From contig JABMRW010000071.1 in NCBI GenBank assembly GCA_013202445.1, positions 1 through 20,498 of the forward strand: DNA of 20,498 nt, in the 5' to 3' direction. The translations under genes were made by a program, and so were the position numbers. Shown here in pieces: positions 6,884 to 14,123 of this stretch; the first letter of the stretch is position 1; each line of letters begins with the position of its first letter. The notes under the pieces were generated by a model that saw only the letters and a list, made by a program, of their open reading frames with translations, did not search any database and was not told the DNA's origin. Origin of the DNA: Deltaproteobacteria bacterium. GTDB lineage: Bacteria; Chloroflexota; Dehalococcoidia; Dehalococcoidales; BS750m-G39.

Positions 6884-7141
6884 ATGCCTCTGAGCGATCA
6901 TTTTATATTTCTGGGCGTAGGTGGTATTTTCGTCATCCTGGGCATAATCCTGATTCTCTGGGGCAGGGGTGAACAGAGAGGGTATTACAGTTCTCTGGCC
7001 GGTCGCCCTGACGCCAGGGAGTTCCTGGAACACTGGCCGCAGCGCCCGAGGGTTGGGGCGGGGCAGATAGGTGGCTGGATATCTCTGTCTGTTGGCCTGG
7101 TTCTGGCAGTGGTGGGTGGTGCCCTGTGGTTTTGGGGTTAA
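6884..7141 (+). CDS. Small two-TM membrane protein, unknown function
   Basis: An 85-residue protein I do not recognise. It has a hydrophobic segment at about residues 8-26 (FLGVGGIFVILGIILILWG), a polar and basic middle (residues 27-60) with GRPDAREFLEHWPQRPR, and a second hydrophobic segment at about 63-84 ending in WFWG. This predicts a helical hairpin in the cytoplasmic membrane. AAGGGG at 6869-6874 lies 9 bases before ATG 6884. It begins 18 bases after rplL, where rpoB is normally found, and may be co-transcribed with the ribosomal genes. Coding is likely given the start signal and regular TM pattern, but nothing points to a function. Confidence 0.65.
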   Translation: MPLSDHFIFLGVGGIFVILGIILILWGRGEQRGYYSSLAGRPDAREFLEHWPQRPRVGAGQIGGWISLSVGLVLAVVGGALWFWG

Positions 7142-7340
7142 AAATACCCAAGATATTTGCCCCGGTGGCGGAATATACTTTCAATGGGTGGCTCCATGCC
7201 CTGGAAGGCATCATCCTGAATTACAGGTAAAGTGACTTCGGTATTCCCGTTAGCCCCCGGACTGGCCGCACTTTCTATAGCCCCACAACAATGGGCTAGT
7301 TGCCTAAAGTTTGATAGTTGTTTAAGGAAATTTTTAAGCA

Positions 7341-8561
7341 GTGAGCATTATTAGTAGCAAGAGCCCTAATTCCCATTGGTATGTGCTTACCCTGGCGGCA
7401 TTGACTTTTACCTTTGTCTGTGCCATGCCTATGATTTGCATGACGGTCCTTTTTGAGGAGATATCAGAGGACCTCGGTTTGAGCCTGGTGGAAATGGGTG
7501 TGGTCTGAGGCATACCTACCATGGCGGCTTTCTTTGTTGTCCTCATCGGCGGATTGTTGGCTGACCGTTACTGGGCAAGGCGTGTCATCGGTATTGCCTG
7601 TCTAATGGCGGGACTATTTGGTGCCATGAGGGGCTTATCTGGGGACTTCATTAGCCTGGCAGTAACCACGTTCTTTTTTGGTCTCTTTCTTTGGATTATA
7701 CCAGCTAGTATCTTAAAGACTACCGCCACTTGGTTCTATGGAAGAAACTTCGTGATTGCCAACGGTGTTGTGGCAGCCGGTATGGGGGTTGGGTTTACCG
7801 TTGGGTCAATGATCAGTGCCACCGTATTATCACCATTGCTCGGTGGCTGGGAGAATGTGCTGTTCCTGTATGGTGCTATATCAATAATAATCGGCCTGCT
7901 GTGGTTTATTACCGTGAGGGAGCCTGAGGGGCCTGGCTCAGCCGGTTCTGAAGGTGGCGTACCGTTTCGCCAGTCGATATCGCGCGTATTTCGTAGCAAA
8001 TCTATCTGGCTTATCGGTTTGACCTTGTTAGGTTATACGGCTTGTATTCAAGGAATGACTGGTTACTTCCCTACCTATCTTCGTAATCTTGGCTGGACGA
8101 CAGCCGGTGCTGACGGCACGTTGGCCATTTTCACCGGGGTTAGTACTCTGGGAGTTATTCCGCTGACTTTGTTAGCCCAGAGGTTTAGCCTGAGGAAGGC
8201 GATCATTTTCCCGATACTATTTATTACCGCTGTGGGTGTAGCTCTTTTGCCGCTGGTTGGTAGCGCCATGGTGTGGGTCCTGATGATATTGATTGGCGTG
8301 GCTCGTGACGGGTTTATGGCCATCTGTCTCACTATGGGCATGGAGACAAAGGAGATTGGGGTAGTCTATGCTGGAACCGCCGTTGGACTGGTGCAAACTA
8401 TTTTTAATTTAGGCTCTTCTATTGCCCCTCCATTAGGCAACAGCCTGGCCTCTCCCACTAATCCCGCCTCACCATTCCCGTTCTTTCTCTGGGGGGCTTT
8501 TGGGCTTCTGGCGTTAGTGGCTTTTGTTTTCGTGAAGGAAACGGCGCGGAAGCGGAAGTAA
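7341..8561 (+). pseudogene. MFS transporter gene interrupted by an in-frame TGA
   Basis: Read as one frame from GTG 7341, this is a 406-codon, 12-TM-sized major facilitator transporter with a TGA at codon 56 (7506-7508). Upstream of the stop are TM1 (about residues 13-35) and EEISEDLGLSLVEMG; immediately after it comes GIPTMAAFFVVLIGGLLADRYWARR, the TM2 and motif A loop of MFS proteins. The frame is intact on both sides and a Trp would fit (TGG to TGA), so a single base change explains it. TGA ends other genes here (rplA, the hydrolase gene, both glcD/F-like genes), so recoding is unlikely. Restart at ATG 7521 would give 346 residues without TM1 and with part of TM2 missing. The substrate cannot be predicted. 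A sequencing error is the main alternative. Confidence 0.75.
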
Positions 8562-8600
8562 TTACCCTGGCGGGAAGTTGGGCTGTGTCTGTTTCCCTGA

Positions 8601-10121
8601 CTACGCGAGGCTTCGTGGGCGGTACTGGATGGCTTCGGCTATGTGGTGGGTTTTGATGATATCAGTATTTTCCAGGTCTGCCAGGGTGCGACCTATCTTG
8701 AGGATGCGGTGGAAGGCACGGGCGGAAAGATAAAGCTGTTTCATTGCCGTCTTGAGCAGGCTCTGGGCCGATTCCTCTACCTGGCAGAATTCCCTTACCT
8801 CGGTAGGTGTCATCTCGGCATTGCAGGCTAGTATTGTACCGTCAAAGCGCTGGCGCTGTATTGAACGGGAGGCTTCAATCCTCTCTTGAACCTTCTCTGA
8901 TTTTTCTCCTAGCCTATCGTCAGCCAGCTTCTCGTAGTCAATATGGGGTACTTCGACAAAGATATCAACCCGGTCAATGAACGGACCGCTGATACGTTTC
9001 TGGTAGCGGCTGACCAGCCCCGGGGAGCAGGTGCACTGCTTGAACGGGTCGCCGTAGTAGCCGCAGGGACAGGGGTTCATCGCTCCCACCAGCATAAAGT
9101 TGGCCGGGAAGGTTACACTCCCCTGGGCCCGGCTGATGGTGATTACCCTGTCTTCCAGGGGCTGGCGCAGGACTTCCAGTACGGAGTGCCCGAATTCGGG
9201 AAGCTCGTCAAGGAATAACACCCCCCGGTGGCTCAAGCTTATTTCACCCGGTTTAGGCCACTGCCCTCCGCCCACCAGCCCGGCGTTGGAGATGGTATAG
9301 TGGGGGGAGCGGAAGGGCCGCTCCCTGAGCAGCGGGGTATTGGCCGGTAGCAGACCGCTAACACTGTATATCTTGGTAACCTCCAGGGCTTCGGCGTTGG
9401 TCATCGGCGGCAGCAGCGAGGGCAGGGAGCGCGCCAGCAGTGTTTTGCCGCTGCCTGGCGGTCCCATCATGATTAGGTTGTGCCCGCCCGCCGCCGCAAC
9501 CTCCAGGGCTCGTTTGACGTGCTCCTGCCCCTTGATATAGGCCAGGTCGGTGGGGGGCAGGGTGGATGGGGTATATTTCTCTGCTGGTTCCCCTTTGTAT
9601 TCCGGGGCTGGTATTTCTCCCCGGAAGTAGCTGACCAGCTGGGACAGGGAGGCAAAGGGGAGGATTTTGGTGCCTTCTATTAGTGATGCCTCTCTAGCGT
9701 CAACCTCAGGCACGATAATGGTGGACAGCTTCTCCTGGTGAGCCAGGGCTACCATGGGCAGGATGCCGTTGGTATGGCGCAGGATGCCGTCCAGGGATAG
9801 TTCGCCGAGGAGGATGCTTTGAGAGACATCGGCTGTCACCTGCTCTGAGCTGAGGAGAATGCCGACGGCAATGGGCAGGTCGTAAGCCGGCCCTGCCTTT
9901 TTAAGGTGGGCCGGAGCCAGATTGACTATGATGCGCTTCATGGGGAAGGTGCAGCCGGAGTTACGGATGGCGGCACGCACACGTTCCTTGGCTTCCTGGA
10001 CGGCGGCATCGGGCAGTCCCACTATGGTAAATGATGGTAAACCGGGGGAAATGTCTACCTCAACCTCGACAATAGACCCTTCCAGCCCGACTACAGCACA
10101 GGTGGTTACTTTGGCTAGCAT
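8601..10121 (-). CDS. YifB/ComM family Mg-chelatase-like AAA+ ATPase
   Basis: A 506-residue protein on the minus strand with the full YifB/ComM layout. The N-terminal Lon-S5-like domain (about residues 1-165) contains GLPDAAVQEAKERVRAAI and GELSLDG; the ChlI-type AAA+ core has Walker A GPPGSGKT at 220-227 and Walker B VLFLDE at 301-306, followed by MNPCPCGYYGD and a nearby CTC (about 349-365); the C-terminal Mg-chelatase domain has RAFHRILKIGRTLADLE. In naturally competent bacteria ComM is a branch-migration helicase aiding integration of foreign DNA; in other bacteria the role is unclear. Length is normal. It is convergent with the broken MFS gene and divergent from the CoA-transferase. No strong ribosome binding site precedes ATG 10121. 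Confidence 0.93.
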   Translation of the reverse strand: MLAKVTTCAVVGLEGSIVEVEVDISPGLPSFTIVGLPDAAVQEAKERVRAAIRNSGCTFPMKRIIVNLAPAHLKKAGPAYDLPIAVGILLSSEQVTADVSQSILLGELSLDGILRHTNGILPMVALAHQEKLSTIIVPEVDAREASLIEGTKILPFASLSQLVSYFRGEIPAPEYKGEPAEKYTPSTLPPTDLAYIKGQEHVKRALEVAAAGGHNLIMMGPPGSGKTLLARSLPSLLPPMTNAEALEVTKIYSVSGLLPANTPLLRERPFRSPHYTISNAGLVGGGQWPKPGEISLSHRGVLFLDELPEFGHSVLEVLRQPLEDRVITISRAQGSVTFPANFMLVGAMNPCPCGYYGDPFKQCTCSPGLVSRYQKRISGPFIDRVDIFVEVPHIDYEKLADDRLGEKSEKVQERIEASRSIQRQRFDGTILACNAEMTPTEVREFCQVEESAQSLLKTAMKQLYLSARAFHRILKIGRTLADLENTDIIKTHHIAEAIQYRPRSLA

Positions 10122-10175
10122 CTGTTCTTGGCTATATTACAGCGGAGGCTGCTATGTGTCAATGAACCGGGATTG

Positions 10176-10204
10176 TTGACAAACTATATCTCGTATGATA
10201 AAGT
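10176..10204 (+). promoter_or_regulatory. Promoter of the CoA-transferase leader (P-A)
   Basis: A perfect TTGACA at 10176-10181, a 17-base spacer, and TAAAGT at 10199-10204 preceded by TG at 10196-10197 (extended -10, TGn). The same combination recurs at 11640-11668. It lies between the divergent yifB-like gene and the CoA-transferase, placing the transcript start near 10211. Confidence 0.7.
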
Positions 10205-10210
10205 TAGTGC

Positions 10211-10406
10211 GATATATCATGTTGAACCAAGCTGTCTTATTAGGTTTTACCAACTTCGCCTTTACGGGGCGCACATGGTGCGCTTGGGGGGCAGCTTACT
10301 AGAAAATTTGACAATATTTAACAGGTAATAAAGAGATTTGAAGGTAACCCTCCCAAGCGGAGGGATTTTTGTTTATTAAGAGTAGTAACCAGAAGGAGGG
10401 AGTAGA
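10211..10406 (+). promoter_or_regulatory. Leader A: candidate attenuation RNA before the CoA-transferase
   Basis: About 195 bases separate the promoter from the start codon. They hold a hairpin GCGCAC-ATG-GTGCGC (10269-10283) and, fused to its 3' side, the block GGTGCGCTTGGGGGG (10277-10291). CTTGGGGGG (10283-10291) can pair over 9 positions (one G-U) with CCTCCCAAG (10349-10357), the 5' arm and loop of the terminator downstream, so it can serve as an antiterminator. CCAAGC (10227-10232) is complementary to GCTTGG (10282-10287) and could in turn block it. The promoter, shared block and terminator all have counterparts in leader B. No recognised riboswitch consensus was seen; the ligand or factor is unknown. 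Confidence 0.65.
10348..10374 (+). terminator. Intrinsic terminator in leader A
   Basis: CCCTCC (10348-10353) pairs with GGAGGG (10359-10364) around CAAGC, followed by ATTTTTGTTT. No plus-strand gene lies between it and the yifB-like gene, which runs the other way, and only 32 bases remain before the CoA-transferase start. It therefore ends a leader transcript and not an upstream operon. Confidence 0.75.
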
Positions 10407-11615
10407 ATGCCTGGACCGTTAGACGGAGTTAAAGTGGTGGAGCTGACCATGTTTCAGCAGGGGCCTGTTTGCGGCACCAAGCTGGGGGATTTGGGTGCCG
10501 ATGTAATTAAGGTGGAACCTCCAACTGGAGACCCGGCCAGAGGCTTTATGCGGATTATTGGTACCATGGTTGGTTTGAAGGGGCGGAATTATTACTTTGA
10601 GAATCACAATCGTAATAAGAGGAGCATTGTCCTGGACCTGAAAACGGAAAGGGGTATGGAGATATTCTTAAAGCTGATTGATGGTGCTGATGTCTTTGTC
10701 ACCAACCTGAGTATAGAGGCACCGATAAAGATGGGCATTGGCCCTGAGGCGCTGTTTGAGAGAAATCCAAGGCTTATTTACGCCCAGGCTTCGGGCTGGG
10801 GGAGGAAGGGCCCTGATGCCCACGGGCTTTCCTTTGATTATACCGGTATTGGCCGGTCGGGGCTTATGATGGCTTGTGGGGAGCGGGGTACCCCTCCCGC
10901 CCAGATATTGCCCGGGCTGGGCGATGAGCTTGGGGGGATGGTCTGTGCCTGGGCGGTGTGTACTGCCCTATATGTCCGGGAGAAGACGGGCAAGGGACAG
11001 CTGGTTGATACCTCACTAATGGGAAGTATAGTGTCTATGTTAAGTCTGGTTTTGTCGGCGCCGGCTATACTGGGCCAGGAATTCCCCAGGGAAGTCAGAG
11101 CTGAGGCTGGTAACCCAATCTATAACCACTATAAAGCCAAGGATGACAAATGGTTCATTCTGGCTCACCTCCAGCCGGACAGGTACTGGCCTAATGTATG
11201 CCGGGCTCTGGGTATGCCCGAATTGGAGAATGACCTCAGGTTCAATAATATAGAAGCCAGGGGAGCGAATGCCAGAGAGCTTATCGCCATTATGGATAAG
11301 CAGTTTCTTACCAGGACAAGGGACGAATGGTTTGAAATTTTTAAGAAGGAGGGTATAATCTATACCCCTATTCAATCGCCCCGAGAGGTGGTTGATGACC
11401 CCCAGGCTCTGGCCAATGACTATGTTACCTGGTTCGACCACCCGGTCCTGGGCAGGACCAAGATGGTTGGCTTTCCCTGGGATTTCAGCCAGACTCCGGC
11501 TTCGGTGAGAAGGGAAGCCCCTGAATTCGGGCAGCACACTGAGGAGATTCTGTTAGAGTTGAGTTACACCTGGGATGATATTACCAGGCTAAGGGATGAA
11601 AAGGCTATACTTTAA
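10407..11615 (+). CDS. Class III CoA-transferase, CaiB/BaiF family
   Basis: A 402-residue family III CoA-transferase. Seen: the N-terminal LDGVKVVELT strand; GDLGADVIKVEPPTGDPAR at residues 27-45; NRNKRSIVLDLKTERG at 68-83; QASGWGRKGPDA; and GLGDELGG, whose Asp173 corresponds to the catalytic Asp of formyl-CoA transferase. EKTGKGQLVDTSLMGS and a C-terminal GRTKMVGFPWDFSQTP complete the family pattern. These enzymes move CoA between an acyl-CoA donor and a carboxylic acid, for example formate/oxalate, carnitine or arylsuccinates. AGAAGGAGGGAG before ATG 10407 gives a good ribosome binding site. As first gene of the region it may activate the substrate of the reductase/dehydratase encoded downstream; donor and acceptor are unknown. 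Confidence 0.93.
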   Translation: MPGPLDGVKVVELTMFQQGPVCGTKLGDLGADVIKVEPPTGDPARGFMRIIGTMVGLKGRNYYFENHNRNKRSIVLDLKTERGMEIFLKLIDGADVFVTNLSIEAPIKMGIGPEALFERNPRLIYAQASGWGRKGPDAHGLSFDYTGIGRSGLMMACGERGTPPAQILPGLGDELGGMVCAWAVCTALYVREKTGKGQLVDTSLMGSIVSMLSLVLSAPAILGQEFPREVRAEAGNPIYNHYKAKDDKWFILAHLQPDRYWPNVCRALGMPELENDLRFNNIEARGANARELIAIMDKQFLTRTRDEWFEIFKKEGIIYTPIQSPREVVDDPQALANDYVTWFDHPVLGRTKMVGFPWDFSQTPASVRREAPEFGQHTEEILLELSYTWDDITRLRDEKAIL

Positions 11616-11639
11616 GCCCGGCTTTTTTAGGATATAGGT

Positions 11640-11668
11640 TTGACAATGCGCTCTTTCTATGTTAAGGT
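11640..11668 (+). promoter_or_regulatory. Promoter of the hydrolase-operon leader (P-B)
   Basis: TTGACA at 11640-11645, a 17-base spacer, and TAAGGT at 11663-11668 preceded by TG at 11660-11661 (extended -10). It matches P-A in -35, spacing and TGn element, and the bases after the -10 are also alike. It starts 25 bases after the CoA-transferase stop and would begin transcription near 11675. Confidence 0.6.
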
Positions 11669-11674
11669 TAAGTT

Positions 11675-11921
11675 TACTAGGTTTGGATAAAAAAATTATG
11701 TTAGTTTATAGTGCTTTTCAGGATTATTATTACGCGTATTATTTCGCACCCGCAGGTGCGCCTGGGAGGTATATGGCCAGGATTAGATAGCTAAGAAAAA
11801 AGCAAATCTAAACTAACAAAGCTAAACAGAACCCTCCCAAGCGGGAGGGTTCTTCATTTTTAGAAACATAACCATCACCGGACAGGTTGACCTAAATAAA
11901 ATGAAAGGAGAAAAAAATAAC
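11675..11921 (+). promoter_or_regulatory. Leader B: candidate attenuation RNA before the hydrolase gene
   Basis: This gap of about 300 bases has no gene. It contains a hairpin CGCACC-CGCA-GGTGCG (11745-11760) and the shared block GGTGCGCCTGGGAGG (11755-11769), identical to leader A at 13 of 15 positions and placed the same way on the hairpin. TGGGAGG (11763-11769) is an exact complement of CCTCCCA (11833-11839) in the terminator arm. CCTGG (11761-11765) can instead pair with CCAGG (11777-11781), hiding the antiterminator. The sequence between the block and the terminator is A-rich and not conserved with leader A (63 against 57 bases). The sensing mechanism is unknown. Confidence 0.65.
11829..11861 (+). 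terminator. Intrinsic terminator in leader B
   Basis: A perfect 10-bp stem, GAACCCTCCC (11829-11838) with GGGAGGGTTC (11843-11852), loop AAGC, followed by TTCATTTTT. The stem core and loop are nearly the same as in leader A. It could also end read-through from the CoA-transferase gene, but its complementarity to 11763-11769 and distance of 60 bases to the next start point to attenuation. Confidence 0.8.
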
Positions 11922-12851
11922 ATGAGTGAAAGAAGGTACGAAATCTTTACCATTGCCCCGAACTTTTATCAACTGGGCACCCCTTCATATCCGGCTTATT
12001 TGTCGATGGGCGATAGCGGTATGATTATCGAGGGGGGCACCGGGGCCACCTTTCCTATCATCGTAGACCAGGTCAAGGAGATGGGCATTGAGCCGGAGCG
12101 GATAAAATACCTGGCCCTAACCCACACCCACCCCGACCATATAGGAGCCGTGCCGCACCTTAAGAAACTATGGCCTCACCTGAAGGTCGTGGCCAGCGGG
12201 GTAGCTGTCAAGCAGCTGCAAAAGGAGGAGGTGATACAGGAGTTTATCAAAATGGACCGCACTATCACCGAAATATTGCTGATAAAGGGCGATATTGACT
12301 GGTGGTCCGTTGAGCTTGAAAATCCTGTCTTTGAGGTGGACATGGTGGTCAAGGAAGGCGACAAGATAGACCTGGGGGCGGGGGTGGCGTGGACTGTCTA
12401 CGAAACGCCGGGGCATTCGCCCTGCCATCTCTCCTTTCACAATGAGAGGGACGGCATCCTGGTTATAGGAGACGCCACCGGAATATACGAGCCAGGCAAG
12501 GAGGTTTTCTGGCCCAATTACTTCCAATCCCTGGAGGAATACTGCAATAGCATCCGTAAGCTGGCGGCGCTGCCGGCCAAGATAGGTGCCCGTAGTCACG
12601 GCGGTATCGTTGAGGGGGAACCCAGAGACTATTTGCAGAGGGTTATGAAGGCGACTGAGTTATATCACCGGGAGATGCTGGAAAGACTGGCTAAGGGGGA
12701 AAGCCCGGAGGAGATTGCCCTGGATAAGGCGAAGTGGGTGTATACTTTCACCAACCTCCAGCCGTTTAAGCTGATACATTTCATGACGGGGCTTACCCTC
12801 AGGCATTCCCAGGCCGTGGCTGATAAAGAGGACTTGTTCCATATCCCGTGA
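11922..12851 (+). CDS. Metallo-beta-lactamase-fold hydrolase
   Basis: A 309-residue MBL-fold protein. Metal ligands appear in order: HTHPDH (His68, His70, Asp72, His73), His165 in ETPGHSPCH, Asp184 in VIGDATG, and His226 in RSHGG, a complete two-metal site. Family members hydrolyse thioesters, lactones, phosphodiesters or glutathione adducts; near CoA enzymes a thioesterase or a ring-cleavage hydrolase role is plausible but not shown. ATG 11922 is preferred over ATG 11901 because AAAGGAG lies at 11904-11910, inside the longer reading. The C-terminal third (from about 235) is helical and extends beyond the minimal fold. It is first in its operon, behind leader B. Confidence 0.88.
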   Translation: MSERRYEIFTIAPNFYQLGTPSYPAYLSMGDSGMIIEGGTGATFPIIVDQVKEMGIEPERIKYLALTHTHPDHIGAVPHLKKLWPHLKVVASGVAVKQLQKEEVIQEFIKMDRTITEILLIKGDIDWWSVELENPVFEVDMVVKEGDKIDLGAGVAWTVYETPGHSPCHLSFHNERDGILVIGDATGIYEPGKEVFWPNYFQSLEEYCNSIRKLAALPAKIGARSHGGIVEGEPRDYLQRVMKATELYHREMLERLAKGESPEEIALDKAKWVYTFTNLQPFKLIHFMTGLTLRHSQAVADKEDLFHIP

Positions 12852-12930
12852 ATGAGTACAATATAAAGAAGCCATAACCCGCCGGATTCAATCCCGGAGG
12901 GATACAAGTTAACAAGAAAGGTAAGGAAAA

Positions 12931-14097
12931 ATGTCAGCGGAAAATAGTACGGGCGGTTTGGCGATAGTAGATAAGTATTATCAGGGCTATGGCTCCAGAG
13001 CCAGAGAGCTGAAAAAGCAGGGGAAGCAGATAATGGGCTATCTGTGCGCCTTTACTCCTGTTGAGATTATAACTGCTGCTGGCTTTGTACCGTTCCGGAT
13101 AAAGGGGGATGTCAACGAGCCCATTACCAAGGCTGATACCGAGATGGAAACCATCGTCTGTCCTCTGGTGCGGAGCTGGTTTGACATGTCGCTAAAAGGG
13201 AAATATGAGTTTCTTGACGGGCTGGTCATATCCCATGCCTGCGACAGCATGGCTCGTTCCAAGGATATATGGAAATACACCCTGGGGTTGCCCTATTTCC
13301 ACTTCATCGATACTTCCCACGCCATCGATGATTCGTCGCTGGATTTCTTCGTCTCGATACTGGGGACATTCCGTAAAAGCCTGGGCGGATTTATCGGCCA
13401 GGAAATCTCTGATGAAAGTCTGGCTCAAGCCATTAGGGTCTATAACGAAAACAGGCAGCGCATATGGGATCTGTACGAACTTAGAAAATCAGACCCGCCT
13501 TTGCTCTCGGGCGCAGAGATGACCAGGGTACTGGTAGCGGCGATGGGCCTGCCGGTTCAGGAGTCAATCAAACTGCTGGAAGGCGTGATAACCGAGGTGA
13601 AGCAACGGCAGCCCGCCGTCGGCGCGAAGCTGCCCCGGATTATGGTAGTCGGCGCCGAGGTTGATGATGCCGCGTTCATCGAGCTTATCGAGGATGCTGG
13701 CGCTAGTGTCGTCACCGATGACCTGTGTCCGGGTGGGCGGGAGTACCGGGCATTCGTCAAGACCGAAGGAGACCCGGTAGCCGCTATTGCCGAGCGCTAC
13801 CTGCGGGGGATAATGTGCGGCCGGAGCTATGTAGAGCAGAAAGGGACGTATCCGGAATACCTGGAGCAGAGGTTCGGGCATATCGCCCGCGCTGCCAAGG
13901 AATACAACGTTGACGGAATTGTCCTCTATATCTATAAATACTGCGACCCGTTCGGCTTTGAAGTGCCGGCTATGAAGAGCTATCTCGAGGCGCAGGGTAT
14001 CCAGGTACTCTATCTGGAAGATGAGTACTCCATGTCCACTGTTGGCCGGCTGCGCACCCGGATTCAGGCTTTCCTGGAAATGCTGGGAACAAGATAG
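12931..14097 (+). CDS. 2-hydroxyacyl-CoA dehydratase / benzoyl-CoA reductase-like subunit (HgdB/BcrC-like)
   Basis: A 388-residue member of the 2-hydroxyacyl-CoA dehydratase D-component family. It starts with a helical stretch and the motif GYLCAFTPVEIITAAGFVPFR (residues 36-56; compare the family's F-P-E-hydrophobic-A-G pattern). Likely cluster cysteines are Cys77 (IVCPLVRS), Cys104 (SHACDSMARS) and Cys338 (YKYCDPFGFEVP), the three positions that hold a [4Fe-4S] cluster in family structures. The size fits BcrC (about 386) or HgdB (about 379). With the next gene it would form the catalytic heterodimer that uses ATP-activated electrons for ring reduction or dehydration. AAGGAAAA gives the ribosome binding site. 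The substrate cannot be told from these motifs. Confidence 0.85.
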   Translation: MSAENSTGGLAIVDKYYQGYGSRARELKKQGKQIMGYLCAFTPVEIITAAGFVPFRIKGDVNEPITKADTEMETIVCPLVRSWFDMSLKGKYEFLDGLVISHACDSMARSKDIWKYTLGLPYFHFIDTSHAIDDSSLDFFVSILGTFRKSLGGFIGQEISDESLAQAIRVYNENRQRIWDLYELRKSDPPLLSGAEMTRVLVAAMGLPVQESIKLLEGVITEVKQRQPAVGAKLPRIMVVGAEVDDAAFIELIEDAGASVVTDDLCPGGREYRAFVKTEGDPVAAIAERYLRGIMCGRSYVEQKGTYPEYLEQRFGHIARAAKEYNVDGIVLYIYKYCDPFGFEVPAMKSYLEAQGIQVLYLEDEYSMSTVGRLRTRIQAFLEMLGTR

Positions 14098-14123
14098 GCG
14101 AGACGCCAGAAGAGGTAAAAATA

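Noticed and set aside
7159..7174. GCCCCGGTGGCGGAAT, like the 5' end of a tRNA-Leu
   Set aside because: Sequence after it lacks the GGTAGAC D-loop, an anticodon arm, a GGTTCGA T-loop and a matching 3' acceptor; at most a short fragment or chance.
7278..7298. TAGCCC/GGGCTA hairpin as a terminator after the small membrane gene
   Set aside because: Six pairs with a nine-base loop and no T-tract; too weak to call.
7506..7508. TGA read as Trp (recoded genetic code)
   Set aside because: TGA ends rplA, the hydrolase gene, the BcrB-like gene and both GlcD/GlcF-like genes at family-typical lengths, so it is a normal stop here.
10128..10328. Small plus-strand open frame (66 codons) between the yifB-like gene and the CoA-transferase
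   Set aside because: No ribosome binding site, no protein-like composition, and it covers the promoter and leader A.
10308..10332. Second TTGACA at 10308-10313 as a promoter
   Set aside because: At 16-18 bases spacing no usable -10 follows (AAGAGA region); TAATAA at 10326 is only 12 bases away. It would also remove the leader architecture shared with leader B.
10347..10366. T-box riboswitch terminator before the CoA-transferase
   Set aside because: No AGGGTGGNACCGCG-type T-box sequence or specifier stem is seen in 10211-10406 or in leader B, and the downstream genes are not amino-acid related.
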